DNA from: Bacillus massiliigorillae
GTDB taxonomy: Bacteria > Bacillota > Bacilli > Bacillales > DSM-1321
Direction of reading: 5' to 3'
Assembly: GCF_000380245.2 (NCBI RefSeq)
Contig: NZ_HG428741.1
Location: 1,602,267-1,666,266, forward strand
Length of the DNA: 64,000 nucleotides
Position numbers and translations under genes: made by a program. Below, piece after piece: positions 1-8,822 of the stretch. Below the pieces are notes generated by a model. The model made no database searches, was not told the DNA's origin, and worked only from the letters and a program-made list of their open reading frames with translations. Each line of letters opens with the position of its first letter. Position 1 is the first letter of the stretch.

Positions 1-647
1 CACCTAATAATAGAATGGAATATCAGGAAGTAGCCGAAATATTGGAATCATGCTATCTCTTCTTGAAAATCGAGGAAGAGAATAGCGGAAGTGGAGATGC
101 GAAGTATTTTGAATATTCATTCGGTATTAAAGAGATAGAACCTGCAACAATTGCATTACGTACAGGGAATTTTCATTTGTCAGGACAAATCGATCGAGTT
201 GATCTTCTAACCAATGGAAATTACCATATCATTGACTATAAAACGGGAAGTACTTGGGGATATGACAAGAAGGGACCATTCAAAGGAGGAAGACAGCTTC
301 AGCACTTTTTATATACGTTAGCAATTGAAAATCACTTGTCATTACCAGAAGGTTCTGTTGAGAAAAGTACGTATTTGTTTCCTTCGAAAAAAGGTTTAGG
401 ACAAGCATTTACACGAGAACAGGAAACAACAACTCGGACAAACGGCAAGGATATTATTGAGAAGCTATTAACTATTATTGAAAAGGGTCATTTTACGATG
501 ACTGATGATGACAGTGATTGCAAGTACTGTGACTTTAAAGAAGTATGTCGACGTGATACGTATGATAAAGACATAATTGATATAAAACATCAAGACCAAA
601 CCGCAACTGGTGTAAGAAGCTTTAAGGGGGTTAGAGCTTATGACTAA
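1..647 (+). CDS. AddB-like PD-(D/E)XK nuclease, C-terminal part (5' partial)
   Basis: The reading frame is open from base 3, so the ATG at 15 is internal and only the last ~215 codons are present. What is visible is a RecB/AddB-type nuclease domain: GQIDRVD, then IIDYKTG (metal-binding Asp and catalytic Lys), then a QLQHFLYTLA helix, and near the C-terminus a C-x2-C-x5-C cluster (CKYCDFKEVC) like the iron-sulfur staple of AddB and Cas4 nucleases. The stop overlaps the start of the helicase gene by 8 bp (640-647), implying translational coupling and a two-subunit helicase-nuclease. The family resects double-strand DNA ends for RecA loading or degrades foreign linear DNA. Whether this is the housekeeping AddB or an extra copy needs the missing N-terminus. 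Confidence 0.85.
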   Translation, partial: PNNRMEYQEVAEILESCYLFLKIEEENSGSGDAKYFEYSFGIKEIEPATIALRTGNFHLSGQIDRVDLLTNGNYHIIDYKTGSTWGYDKKGPFKGGRQLQHFLYTLAIENHLSLPEGSVEKSTYLFPSKKGLGQAFTREQETTTRTNGKDIIEKLLTIIEKGHFTMTDDDSDCKYCDFKEVCRRDTYDKDIIDIKHQDQTATGVRSFKGVRAYD

Positions 648-3600
648 AGTAATTGTGGACATTGAGTCTAGAAGTAAAATCACAGAAGTTTTACAGAAAA
701 ACTTTTTAGTTGAAGCGGGTGCAGGCTCTGGTAAAACAACGAGTCTAGTACAAAGAATGGTGCAATTAATATATACCGGAACATGTAAGATTGAAGAAAT
801 TGTGGCCATTACTTTTACTAGAAAAGCAGCTGAAGAGTTGAAATCTCGTTTTCAAATAGAACTTGAAAAAGCTTGGAAACAAGAAAGGAATACACATGTT
901 CAGCATTTGTTGGAAACAGCTATTCAAAATATGGATCAGTGCTTTTTAGGAACGGTACATGCATTTTGTGCGCGTCTTTTAAGAGAGCGACCAATAGAAG
1001 CGCAATTAGATATTACATTTAGTGCGCTAGAAGAAGAGGATGATACGCTTTTAGCACAAAGTGTATTTTATCATTATGTACAAACTCTATCAGGTATAGA
1101 GCATCCAATCCTAAAGCGTATTCATGAATTAGGTATAGATGACCAAACATTACTTGAACGCTTTCAAGAAGTTAAACGTTATCCAGATGTTCTGTGGGTA
1201 GCAGAAAGTCTGGAGCGACCTGATTTAACAGGTTCTTACCAAACTTTCCTTGTGTTATTACAAGAAGCGAATCGGTGTATACCTGATGATATTCAAGGAG
1301 GACCAGATCATCTTCAAAAATCCATTCAAGAAGCTTTACGGAAAGCTCAATATCGTTCTAATAGTAATCAATTAATAATGGAAATATTCGAGTTGTTTGA
1401 TAAGAAAACAGTTTATAAAATTGTACAAAAAAATTGGACCTCAAAGGAAGATGCTAAAGAGTATCAAGCAAAAATTAAGCAATACTTTGAGGATTGTATC
1501 ATACCTGCTCTACAAGCTTGGAGAGAATATAGCCACTCGATTATTATAGAATTTCTATATATGGTGTTGAAGCAATATGAAGCTATCAAAAAAGAGCAAT
1601 CTTTAATGAACTTTCAAGATTTGCTCATGAAGGTAGCTGAATTATTAAAGTATAACAGTGAGGTTCGCTTGTACTTTCAAGATAAATATCGTTATTTACT
1701 CGTTGATGAGTTCCAGGATACTGACCCTATTCAAGCGGAAATGATGTTTTATTTAACGAGTGAAGATGTTAACGAACAAAATTGGATGAAGTGTAAACCT
1801 CGTCAAGGCTCACTTTTCGTAGTAGGTGATCCTAAACAAGCTATTTATCGTTTTCGAAGAGCTGATATTTCAATATATAACCGAGTGAAGGAATTGATAC
1901 TACAGCATGGTGGAGAAGTACTTCAATTAACGATGAATTTCAGAACGGTTAGTGCAGTAACTAATTCATTAAATGATGTTTTCATTCAACATCTTCCCGA
2001 GAAAGAAACGCAATACCAAGCAGCTTTTCGATCTTTAGATGCTTATTATGTGAAAGATAATGAATCTATAGTCGGGATAAAGAAGTTGGTTGTACAAAAA
2101 GAGTATTGCCAAAATCAATCTAGTATACTTCAGAAAGATGCTGAAAATATAGCACAGTATATACGTCAATGTATGCAAGAGGGGCACCAGCCAAGTGAAT
2201 TCATGATTTTAACGAGATACAATGCTGGAATTGATGTGTATGCTCAGTGTCTGGAAGAATATGAAATACCAATTGTCGTAAGTGGAGAAAGAGCTTTAGA
2301 CACTACTCAAGAGTTTAATGAGCTACTTATACTTCTTAGGGCTCTAGTCGACCCAACTGATGCTATAGCTACAGTTGCTGCACTTCGGAGTGTGTGTTTC
2401 GGTATTAATGATGAAGAGTTATATCAATGGAAACAAGCTAATGGTATCTTTTCAATATATGCTTCAGAAGCAGCGGAAATCGAGTTTGAACATCATCCAG
2501 TTTATGTTGCATTAAAGAAACTTAGATACTTTGCAACTTTGAAAAATAGATTCTCACCTGTTGTGGCAATTCGGAAAATATTGGAGGATGTTGGTTTCTA
2601 TCCATTGTTAGTCGAAAGAGGGTATGGGCAAAGAGAATATACTCAAGTATTACAAGTTATAGAAGCATTACGCAGGCAGGAAGACATAGGGAATACGACA
2701 TTTTATCAAGCCGTACAATTTTTACAAAAATTTATCTCGAAGAACTCAAGTATAGTAAATATTATTGGAAATCAAAATGCGGTTAGAATAATGAATGTGC
2801 ATAAAGCAAAGGGGTTAGAAGCACCTATTGTATTCTTAGCGAATCCTGGCAAAAAGACGGATATTGCTGAGCGTATTTCTATCCATATTAGTCGCGATGA
2901 AGAATATACAAATGGTTATTTTTTAATAAAAAAACAAAATGGTTTTAGTCAAAAAACAATTGCTCAACCTAAGAACTGGGAAGCATCCAAAGAAGAAGAA
3001 AATGTGTATTTATCTGAAGAAGAATCTCGAATAATATATGTCGCGGCGACGAGAGCAGAAAAAGCATTAATCATTAGTGCTTGTGAAGAGAAAAATAAAA
3101 AAAATCCTTGGAATATACTGCTTGAAGGATTAAATGACGTAGAAGAAATTCAACTAAACGATGTGGAAGAAGAAGAAAGAGTACAAGTTAATAAAAATGA
3201 TAAAATCACGCAAGCCATCTTTCAAAATGAAGTGGGAACAGTAAAGGGATGGATTTCTGCAAGTTCATTGCCATCTTATATAAAATATAGCCCTACAGAC
3301 GGTAAAGAAGAGCTATTTATGATTGAAGTGGATCGAGAAGATGGTGGCGGCAAAAAATGGGGAACGGCTATTCATGAAGTTTTTGAGAAACTAGTAAAAG
3401 GTCAACTAACTGATGAAAATATTGATAGTATTCTACGAAAATATGATCTTTCAGTTGATAGAAAAGATGAAGTGATAAACATTGTTGAACAATTTAAAAA
3501 GTCACCGGTTTGGCCGGAGCTGCAACGAGCAGAACAGACATTAACAGAAGTTCCGTTTTCTCTGTTTGTAAATGTTGATGATCCCGTCTATTCAATGGTT

Positions 3601-3858
3601 CAGAGTGATCAAGATGTTTCAGTACCAGTAATGCTAAATGGAATCATAGATTTAGCTTACAAGGTTGATGGAAAATGGAAAATTATTGATTATAAAACGG
3701 ATCGACCAAAAGAATATGATTCATATAACGAGCTAACAAAATATTATTTCAATCAAATTTCAATCTATTTTCAAGTATGGCAAAATATTGTCAACGAAGA
3801 AGTAGATTCGGCTTCATTGTATTTTGTGACAGCAAATGAATATCGAGCTGTTCTATAG
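640..3858 (+). CDS. AddA-like UvrD-family helicase-nuclease
   Basis: Protein of 1072 aa. Superfamily 1A helicase motifs occur in order: Walker A GAGSGKTT (about residues 27-34), motif Ia AITFTRKAAEE, motif II DEFQDTDP (about 355), motif III GDPKQAIYRFRRAD (about 395), motif V VHKAKGLEAP (about 720) and motif VI YVAATRAEKAL (about 800). The C-terminus carries a RecB-type nuclease domain with GTAIHEVFE, LNGIIDLAY and IIDYKTD (about 1000-1020). This is the AddA plan: 3'-5' translocation with strand cleavage. It is shorter than B. subtilis AddA (about 1230 aa). ATG at 640 lies inside the end of the nuclease gene, preceded by AAGGGGGT. Probable partner is the upstream AddB-like protein, acting on DNA ends in the cytoplasm. 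Confidence 0.88.
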   Translation: MTKVIVDIESRSKITEVLQKNFLVEAGAGSGKTTSLVQRMVQLIYTGTCKIEEIVAITFTRKAAEELKSRFQIELEKAWKQERNTHVQHLLETAIQNMDQCFLGTVHAFCARLLRERPIEAQLDITFSALEEEDDTLLAQSVFYHYVQTLSGIEHPILKRIHELGIDDQTLLERFQEVKRYPDVLWVAESLERPDLTGSYQTFLVLLQEANRCIPDDIQGGPDHLQKSIQEALRKAQYRSNSNQLIMEIFELFDKKTVYKIVQKNWTSKEDAKEYQAKIKQYFEDCIIPALQAWREYSHSIIIEFLYMVLKQYEAIKKEQSLMNFQDLLMKVAELLKYNSEVRLYFQDKYRYLLVDEFQDTDPIQAEMMFYLTSEDVNEQNWMKCKPRQGSLFVVGDPKQAIYRFRRADISIYNRVKELILQHGGEVLQLTMNFRTVSAVTNSLNDVFIQHLPEKETQYQAAFRSLDAYYVKDNESIVGIKKLVVQKEYCQNQSSILQKDAENIAQYIRQCMQEGHQPSEFMILTRYNAGIDVYAQCLEEYEIPIVVSGERALDTTQEFNELLILLRALVDPTDAIATVAALRSVCFGINDEELYQWKQANGIFSIYASEAAEIEFEHHPVYVALKKLRYFATLKNRFSPVVAIRKILEDVGFYPLLVERGYGQREYTQVLQVIEALRRQEDIGNTTFYQAVQFLQKFISKNSSIVNIIGNQNAVRIMNVHKAKGLEAPIVFLANPGKKTDIAERISIHISRDEEYTNGYFLIKKQNGFSQKTIAQPKNWEASKEEENVYLSEEESRIIYVAATRAEKALIISACEEKNKKNPWNILLEGLNDVEEIQLNDVEEEERVQVNKNDKITQAIFQNEVGTVKGWISASSLPSYIKYSPTDGKEELFMIEVDREDGGGKKWGTAIHEVFEKLVKGQLTDENIDSILRKYDLSVDRKDEVINIVEQFKKSPVWPELQRAEQTLTEVPFSLFVNVDDPVYSMVQSDQDVSVPVMLNGIIDLAYKVDGKWKIIDYKTDRPKEYDSYNELTKYYFNQISIYFQVWQNIVNEEVDSASLYFVTANEYRAVL

Positions 3859-4279
3859 AAAAGTCATGCGGGATTCTATAAAACGTTCTTTAAAATATGT
3901 GTATTTTATGTTTAAAATATTTTTATAATGTGAAGTCGTTTTATTGGACTGTTTTAGTCAAACGAATTATACTGTTTTATATATTAAAACTATTCATACG
4001 TTTTTAAAGGGATACAAATGAGAAGTTTAGGTTAGGGGAAGTAATTATTTCTTTTTACGGTTAAATTAACATTTTTTTGTTAGTTGAAAATAGGGGTATT
4101 TTTATATAACAGATTATTTTAACAAGTATGACAGGATGTATTAACTCAATTCAGGTTCTATAGAATCTTTTGGGATAATTGAGTTAATGTTTTATATGAT
4201 GACTTCGGGATGGTCATTGTATATTGTAAAGCTATTTAATACATAATTTAGTACTATAATTCGTATTTTAGATTATGTA

Positions 4280-4325
4280 TAGAATCAAAAGAGGAAGCCG
4301 ATCATGGCTTCCTCTTTTGATTCTA
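4280..4325. terminator. Perfect 20-bp inverted repeat, probable terminator
   Basis: Arms 4280-4299 and 4306-4325 pair perfectly around a 6-nt loop (GATCAT). The stem base is A/T-rich, giving T-rich tracts on both sides, so it can act in either direction. It lies 420 bp past the helicase stop with no gene immediately before it, so it may end a long 3' UTR or an unannotated transcript. Confidence 0.6.
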
Positions 4326-4405
4326 TGGAAATTTAGTATTATTAAATGTCGGAAAATCAATATGAAAGCATAAGAGATGACTTTTTATTTTAATATAATA
4401 AAAAA

Positions 4406-4432
4406 TGTAACCTTTTCGTATAATCTATCGTC
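4406..4432 (+). promoter_or_regulatory. ECF sigma-type promoter (TGTAAC-N17-CGTC)
   Basis: TGTAAC at 4406-4411 and CGTC at 4429-4432, separated by 17 nt and 44 nt upstream of the lipoprotein ATG. This matches the shared ECF consensus of Bacillus sigma-X/M/V (AAC in -35, CGTC or CGAC in -10). It places the downstream operon in a cell-envelope stress regulon; which sigma factor reads it cannot be told from sequence. Confidence 0.6.
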
Positions 4433-4476
4433 AAACACAAAGACTAATATAAAAACATAATATGTAGGAGGATTAC

Positions 4477-5028
4477 ATGAAGAAATTTATGACTGTATTA
4501 ATAACAGCAATTGCATTATTGTCAATTGTTGCATGTGGGAATAAGTCAAATGATAAGAAGGAAGTAGCATCTGTCGATACGATTTTATCAGAGATAAAAG
4601 AACAAATTGCTTCGGATTACAAAGAAAGTGGTGTTGAGGAAGAAGTACTTGTTGATAACAAGTTACAAGGGTTTGTAGAAGCTGACTTAATCAAAAAAAC
4701 TGATGATCCAGCAAACAATATATACATAGAAAAATTAAAGCTTAACAAAGATGATATTGAAGCTGGAATAGTACTTGCTCCAATGATGAATACGAAATCA
4801 GACGAAATTATTATTTTGAAAGCAAAAGATGAGAAGCAGGTTAAGGAATTAAAAAAAATATTAGAGAAAGAAAAAGAAGCCCAAATTGCGCAATGGGAAA
4901 GATATCTACCAGATCAATATGAGAAGGTGAAAAACAACATTATCAAAACAAATGGGAAATACTTATTGTATGTAACGTATGATGATCCAAGTAAAATTGA
5001 ATCTATTTTTGATAAGCATACTAAATAA
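4477..5028 (+). CDS. DUF4358 lipoprotein
   Basis: Protein of 183 aa with a lipoprotein signal peptide: MKKF, a hydrophobic core and lipobox IVAC, with the lipidated Cys at about residue 20, so it is anchored on the outer face of the membrane. The mature part is charged and helical and matches the DUF4358 pattern as I recognise it. Genes of this family commonly sit beside MBOAT and DHHW proteins in Firmicutes, as here. AGGAGG (4467-4472) precedes the ATG. Its biochemical role is unknown; the inferred role is an accessory to surface acyl transfer. An ECF-type promoter lies upstream and a strong hairpin follows the stop. Confidence 0.8.
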   Translation: MKKFMTVLITAIALLSIVACGNKSNDKKEVASVDTILSEIKEQIASDYKESGVEEEVLVDNKLQGFVEADLIKKTDDPANNIYIEKLKLNKDDIEAGIVLAPMMNTKSDEIIILKAKDEKQVKELKKILEKEKEAQIAQWERYLPDQYEKVKNNIIKTNGKYLLYVTYDDPSKIESIFDKHTK

Positions 5029-5042
5029 ATAGCAGTTTTTAC

Positions 5043-5074
5043 ATGAAAAAGGCACTTTATTGTGCCTTTTTCAT
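5043..5074 (+). terminator. Hairpin between lipoprotein and MBOAT genes
   Basis: Perfect 13-bp stem (5043-5055 with 5062-5074), loop TTTATT, with five T in the 3' arm. It lies only 14 nt after the lipoprotein stop and 26 nt before the MBOAT start. It may be an attenuating terminator that lowers downstream expression relative to the lipoprotein, or an mRNA-processing or stabilising element. Confidence 0.7.
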
Positions 5075-5100
5075 TCAATTTGTTAAATGGAAGTGGTTTT

Positions 5101-6510
5101 GTGGTTTTTAGTAGCTTAACATTTTTATTTTTCTTTTTGCCGATATCGCTTGTATTGTATTATATTTGTCCCAAAAAGGTAAAAAATCTTGTTTTACTCG
5201 TTTTGAGCCTTCTTTTCTATGCGTGGGGAGAGCCTGTTTATATTGTACTTATGATTTTTTCAGCGATTTCGGATTATTTTCATGGTTTATTAATTTATAA
5301 ATACAGAGAAATGAAACCATCACGAGCAAAACTCTTCCTTATCTCTTCATTAATCATTAATATTGGCTTACTTTCATTTTTTAAATATAGTGATTTCTTA
5401 ATTGAAAATATAAATTATTTGTTTAATGTACAGATCAATTATTTGGAATTACCACTTCCTATTGGAATTTCATTTTATACATTTCAAACAATGTCTTACA
5501 GTATAGATGTTTTTAGGGGTACTGTTTTACCACAAAGAAATCCAATTGCACTCGCTACATATGTATCTTTATTCCCTCAATTAATTGCAGGACCAATCGT
5601 TCGCTATGAGGTCATTGAGAAAGAGCTAACGAATCGAACGGTTTCAGTGAAAGAATTTGCGGAAGGTGTACAGCTATTTATTATTGGATTAGGAAAAAAG
5701 GTATTACTAGCAAATAATATTGGTTTGCTATGGGATGAAATCCAAAATCAAAGTATAAGTGAACTAAGTGTATTAACTACATGGTTAGGAATTGTTGCAT
5801 TTGCTCTGCAAATTTATTTTGATTTTAGTGGATATTCAGATATGGCGATTGGTTTAGGTAAAATGTTTGGTTTTCATTTTCCTAAAAACTTTCATTATCC
5901 GTATATGTCGACAAGTATGACGGAATTTTGGAGAAGATGGCATATGACGCTTGGTAATTGGTTTAGAGATTATGTCTATATACCATTAGGTGGTAGTCGT
6001 AAAGGTAAGTGGCGATTATATCTTAATTTGTTTATTGTATGGGGATTGACTGGTATTTGGCATGGTGCTAGCTGGAATTTTGTCATGTGGGGATTGTATT
6101 TTGCTATATTTATAAGCATTGAAAAAGCAGGCTTGTTACACTTTTTAAAGAAATGTCACCCATTTTTTCAACATACATATTTTATTTTCTTCATCTTAAT
6201 TGGTTGGGTTTTATTCGCTTTCGATGATTATCAAAAAGGGTTAGATTATTTGGCTAGTATGTTTGGCTTTGCGAGTAATGGCTTTTTTGACTCGTTATTT
6301 ATGTATTATTTCTATACGAATATTGTTTTACTTTTGATTGTTCTTGTAGCAGCAACACCAGTTTGGGATACTATGCGCGAAAAATTTATAAACAAGCAAG
6401 CAAGGATAATGACTGTTCTATTGTCGGTCTATTATGTATGCATATTAATAATTTCAACTGCATATTTAGTGGATGAGTCATTTAATCCATTTCTATATTT
6501 TCGTTTTTAA
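5101..6510 (+). CDS. MBOAT O-acyltransferase (AlgI/PatA-like)
   Basis: Membrane-bound O-acyltransferase of 469 aa with about 10-12 membrane segments. Signature regions are FWRRWHMTLGNWFRDYVYIP and GIWHGASWNFVMWG, with catalytic His321. I place the start at GTG 5101 (MVFSSLTFLFFF, the usual N-terminus of the family), with GGAAGTGG just upstream; the longer frame from 5062 begins inside the hairpin. AlgI/PatA-type members pass acetyl groups across the membrane to an extracytoplasmic transferase. The next gene, a DHHW/SGNH protein, is the expected partner, so the pair probably O-acetylates a cell-wall or secondary polymer. The polymer is unknown. Confidence 0.88.
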   Translation: MVFSSLTFLFFFLPISLVLYYICPKKVKNLVLLVLSLLFYAWGEPVYIVLMIFSAISDYFHGLLIYKYREMKPSRAKLFLISSLIINIGLLSFFKYSDFLIENINYLFNVQINYLELPLPIGISFYTFQTMSYSIDVFRGTVLPQRNPIALATYVSLFPQLIAGPIVRYEVIEKELTNRTVSVKEFAEGVQLFIIGLGKKVLLANNIGLLWDEIQNQSISELSVLTTWLGIVAFALQIYFDFSGYSDMAIGLGKMFGFHFPKNFHYPYMSTSMTEFWRRWHMTLGNWFRDYVYIPLGGSRKGKWRLYLNLFIVWGLTGIWHGASWNFVMWGLYFAIFISIEKAGLLHFLKKCHPFFQHTYFIFFILIGWVLFAFDDYQKGLDYLASMFGFASNGFFDSLFMYYFYTNIVLLLIVLVAATPVWDTMREKFINKQARIMTVLLSVYYVCILIISTAYLVDESFNPFLYFRF

Positions 6511-6522
6511 TGAGGCGATGAA

Positions 6523-7644
6523 ATGTCTTTATATAATAAGATAATAATTGGTATTTTTCTATGTTTTATTGCTGGAATAGCAATGCTGAATGTGGTTTCA
6601 ACTGATCGTGGCTTTTCAGAGAAGGAAAACCGTCCTTTAATGCAGCTTCCCAAGTTTTCATTAGAAAGTTTTTTTTCGGGTAGTTATACCGAAGACTTTG
6701 AGGAATATATGACCGATCAGTTTACAGGTAAAGAGTTTTGGTTATCAGTAAAGGCTAAGGTTGAGAAAATGTTGCTGAAACAAGAGAATCACGGGATATA
6801 TATAGGGAAGGACGGTTTTTTGTTAGAACGTTTTAATAAGCCAAGTAATCAACTAATGGATAATGTAGATAGCATAAATTATTTTGCAAAGAAAGCGACT
6901 GATATATCTTCATACTTTTTATTAGTACCTACCTCTATAGCTGTAAATAATGATAAACTACCTCCATTTGCACCAAACTATAGTCAGAGAGAAGTAATAC
7001 AAACGGTAAATGATAAATTATCATCATCGATAGCTTTTATAGATGTGTATAAAAACCTTTTAGAACAAAAAGATGAATATATCTATTTTAAAACGGATCA
7101 TCACTGGACAATGCGAGGTGCTTATCTTGCTTATGAGAAGGTTGCTCCCATTCTTAATATCGCGCCTTATCCAATAAAAGAGTTTTCAATTGAAAAGGTC
7201 TCATCTAATTTTTTGGGTACTTTTTATAATAAGGTGAACAATACGTCCATTCGTTCTGATTCTATTGAGGTTTTTAAGCCATGTTTTGATGTTACGTATA
7301 GGGTGGATTATGATGATGGACAGGTAAGTAGTTCACTATATAATGAAGAATTTTTACGTAAAAGAGATCAGTATTCGTATTTTCTTAATGGAAATCATAG
7401 TACAGTTAAGATTACTTCAAGTGTTAAAAATGGGCGTAAAATTGCTGTTATTAAAGATTCTTATGCGCATGCATTTATACCATTTTTAGCTAATCATTTT
7501 GAGGAGATTTTTGTGATTGATTTGCGATATAATCATTCTAATATTTATCAATATTTAAATGAGCAAAATATAAATGAGGTTCTGTTTTTATACAATATCG
7601 TTACTTTTTCTACTGATACAAATTTAATTTGGTTGCGACAATAG
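6523..7644 (+). CDS. DHHW-family SGNH-like acyltransferase (AlgX/AlgJ-like)
   Basis: Protein of 373 aa with an N-terminal signal anchor (residues ~7-25) and an extracytoplasmic domain. Family motifs are DHHW at 192-195 (TDHHWTMRGAY) and IKDSYAHAF with candidate catalytic Ser313, the Asp/His...Ser arrangement of AlgX/AlgJ. Such proteins take acetyl groups from an MBOAT partner and esterify surface glycans. It starts 12 bp after the MBOAT stop with GAGGCGATG as ribosome binding site, so the two are co-translated. The C-terminus ends in a conserved-looking hydrophobic strand (EVLFLYNIVTF). Not adjacent to teichoic acid genes here. Confidence 0.85.
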   Translation: MSLYNKIIIGIFLCFIAGIAMLNVVSTDRGFSEKENRPLMQLPKFSLESFFSGSYTEDFEEYMTDQFTGKEFWLSVKAKVEKMLLKQENHGIYIGKDGFLLERFNKPSNQLMDNVDSINYFAKKATDISSYFLLVPTSIAVNNDKLPPFAPNYSQREVIQTVNDKLSSSIAFIDVYKNLLEQKDEYIYFKTDHHWTMRGAYLAYEKVAPILNIAPYPIKEFSIEKVSSNFLGTFYNKVNNTSIRSDSIEVFKPCFDVTYRVDYDDGQVSSSLYNEEFLRKRDQYSYFLNGNHSTVKITSSVKNGRKIAVIKDSYAHAFIPFLANHFEEIFVIDLRYNHSNIYQYLNEQNINEVLFLYNIVTFSTDTNLIWLRQ

Positions 7645-7757
7645 TTTATGTAATTTAGTGGTAATATAATGTAATTATTCATTTCCAATATACAATTATG
7701 ACCTACTACTGATAGTATGTGTTAAGTAAAGAAAAAAAGTAAATTGGAGCGGTGGGC

Positions 7758-8705
7758 TTGAGAAAGAAAAAAATGATTATTACATTAACCGTCGTAATTG
7801 TTATACTATTAGCTAGCTTAATTGGCGTTAGTAGTTATTTTTATAATATTGCAGTAGCGAGTGGTCCTAAGGACTTTTTAAATGACAATCCTGATTTAGA
7901 AGTTTCAAGTGACATGAACCTGAAATATGAAGGAAAAGAATGGTTGGCACGTACCACTTTTGAAGACGTAACAATAACATCAGACGATGGTTTAAAATTA
8001 AAAGGTTATTATTTTGAAGCAAAAAAACCAACAAATAAAACAGTGATTATTGCTCACGGCTATTCAGGTGTAGCAAAAGATATGGCTCGATTTGCGAAGT
8101 TTTATCAAGAAAAATTAGATTACAACGTTTTAATGCCAGATGCACGTGGTCATGGTGAAAGTGAAGGAAATTACATTGGCTTTGGTTGGCCAGAACGAAG
8201 AGATTATCAAAAATGGATTAACTATATTATAGAAAAGAATGGTCAAGACTCTGAGATTGTTCTTCATGGTGTTTCAATGGGAGGAGCTACTGTTTTAATG
8301 ACAAGTGGTGAAGAACTTCCAAAACAAGTGAAAGCAATTGTTGAAGATTGTGGTTATACATCTGCTGAAGGTGTGTTAAAGTATCAGCTTAAACGTATGT
8401 ACAATTTACCAAGCTTTCCTATCATCGGTAGTACAAGTGCGATGACAAAACTTCGTGCTGGCTATACATTTGCTGAGGCTTCAGCACTCGAGCAAGTTAA
8501 AAAAGCAAAATTACCGATCCTGTTTATTCATGGTGAAGATGACACATTTGTTCCAGTAGAAATGGTACATGAACTATATAAAGCTGCCAAAACGGAAAAG
8601 GAATTATATCTTGTTCCAAATGCAGAGCATGGTAATGCATATGATGCAAATCCGGCTACTTACGAACAAAAAGTAACGGAATTTATTGGGAAATATATAC
8701 AATAA
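7758..8705 (+). CDS. Membrane-anchored alpha/beta hydrolase
   Basis: Protein of 315 aa with an N-terminal membrane segment (residues ~5-27) and an alpha/beta-hydrolase fold: HGYSG oxyanion region, nucleophile HGVSMGGA (Ser173), acid in GEDDTFVP and His in NAEHGNAYD. Start is TTG 7758 because GGAG at 7746-7749 lies 8 nt away, whereas GTG 7752 is too close. Related Bacillus proteins are esterases of unknown substrate facing the cell surface. It follows the acylation operon by 113 bp but has its own ribosome site and terminator, so a role in deacylation is only a guess. Confidence 0.85.
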   Translation: MRKKKMIITLTVVIVILLASLIGVSSYFYNIAVASGPKDFLNDNPDLEVSSDMNLKYEGKEWLARTTFEDVTITSDDGLKLKGYYFEAKKPTNKTVIIAHGYSGVAKDMARFAKFYQEKLDYNVLMPDARGHGESEGNYIGFGWPERRDYQKWINYIIEKNGQDSEIVLHGVSMGGATVLMTSGEELPKQVKAIVEDCGYTSAEGVLKYQLKRMYNLPSFPIIGSTSAMTKLRAGYTFAEASALEQVKKAKLPILFIHGEDDTFVPVEMVHELYKAAKTEKELYLVPNAEHGNAYDANPATYEQKVTEFIGKYIQ

Positions 8706-8715
8706 TAGAATTATG

Positions 8716-8750
8716 AAAATGACTCTTTTTCAATGAAGAGTCATTTTTTT
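8716..8750 (+). terminator. Rho-independent terminator after the alpha/beta hydrolase
   Basis: AAAATGACTCTT (8716-8727) pairs with its complement at 8736-8747, 8-nt loop, followed by a T run. Confidence 0.85.
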
Positions 8751-8822
8751 GTGATATAATCTGAAACTAATTGAGTAGGACAAACGTAATATAAACTGTT
8801 GTAAAAAAAGGGGGAATCAATA

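Larger units (their letters stand above)
3859..4476. other. 618-bp intergenic region with two strong dyads and a promoter
   Basis: No supported gene in any frame. It contains a 12-bp inverted repeat (ATTAACTCAATT, 4140-4151, with its complement at 4177-4188) enclosing a smaller palindrome TTCTATAGAA, then a perfect 20-bp inverted repeat at 4280-4325, then an ECF-type promoter at 4406-4432. The length and structure leave room for a small RNA, but no conserved RNA family is recognisable by eye. Confidence 0.6.
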
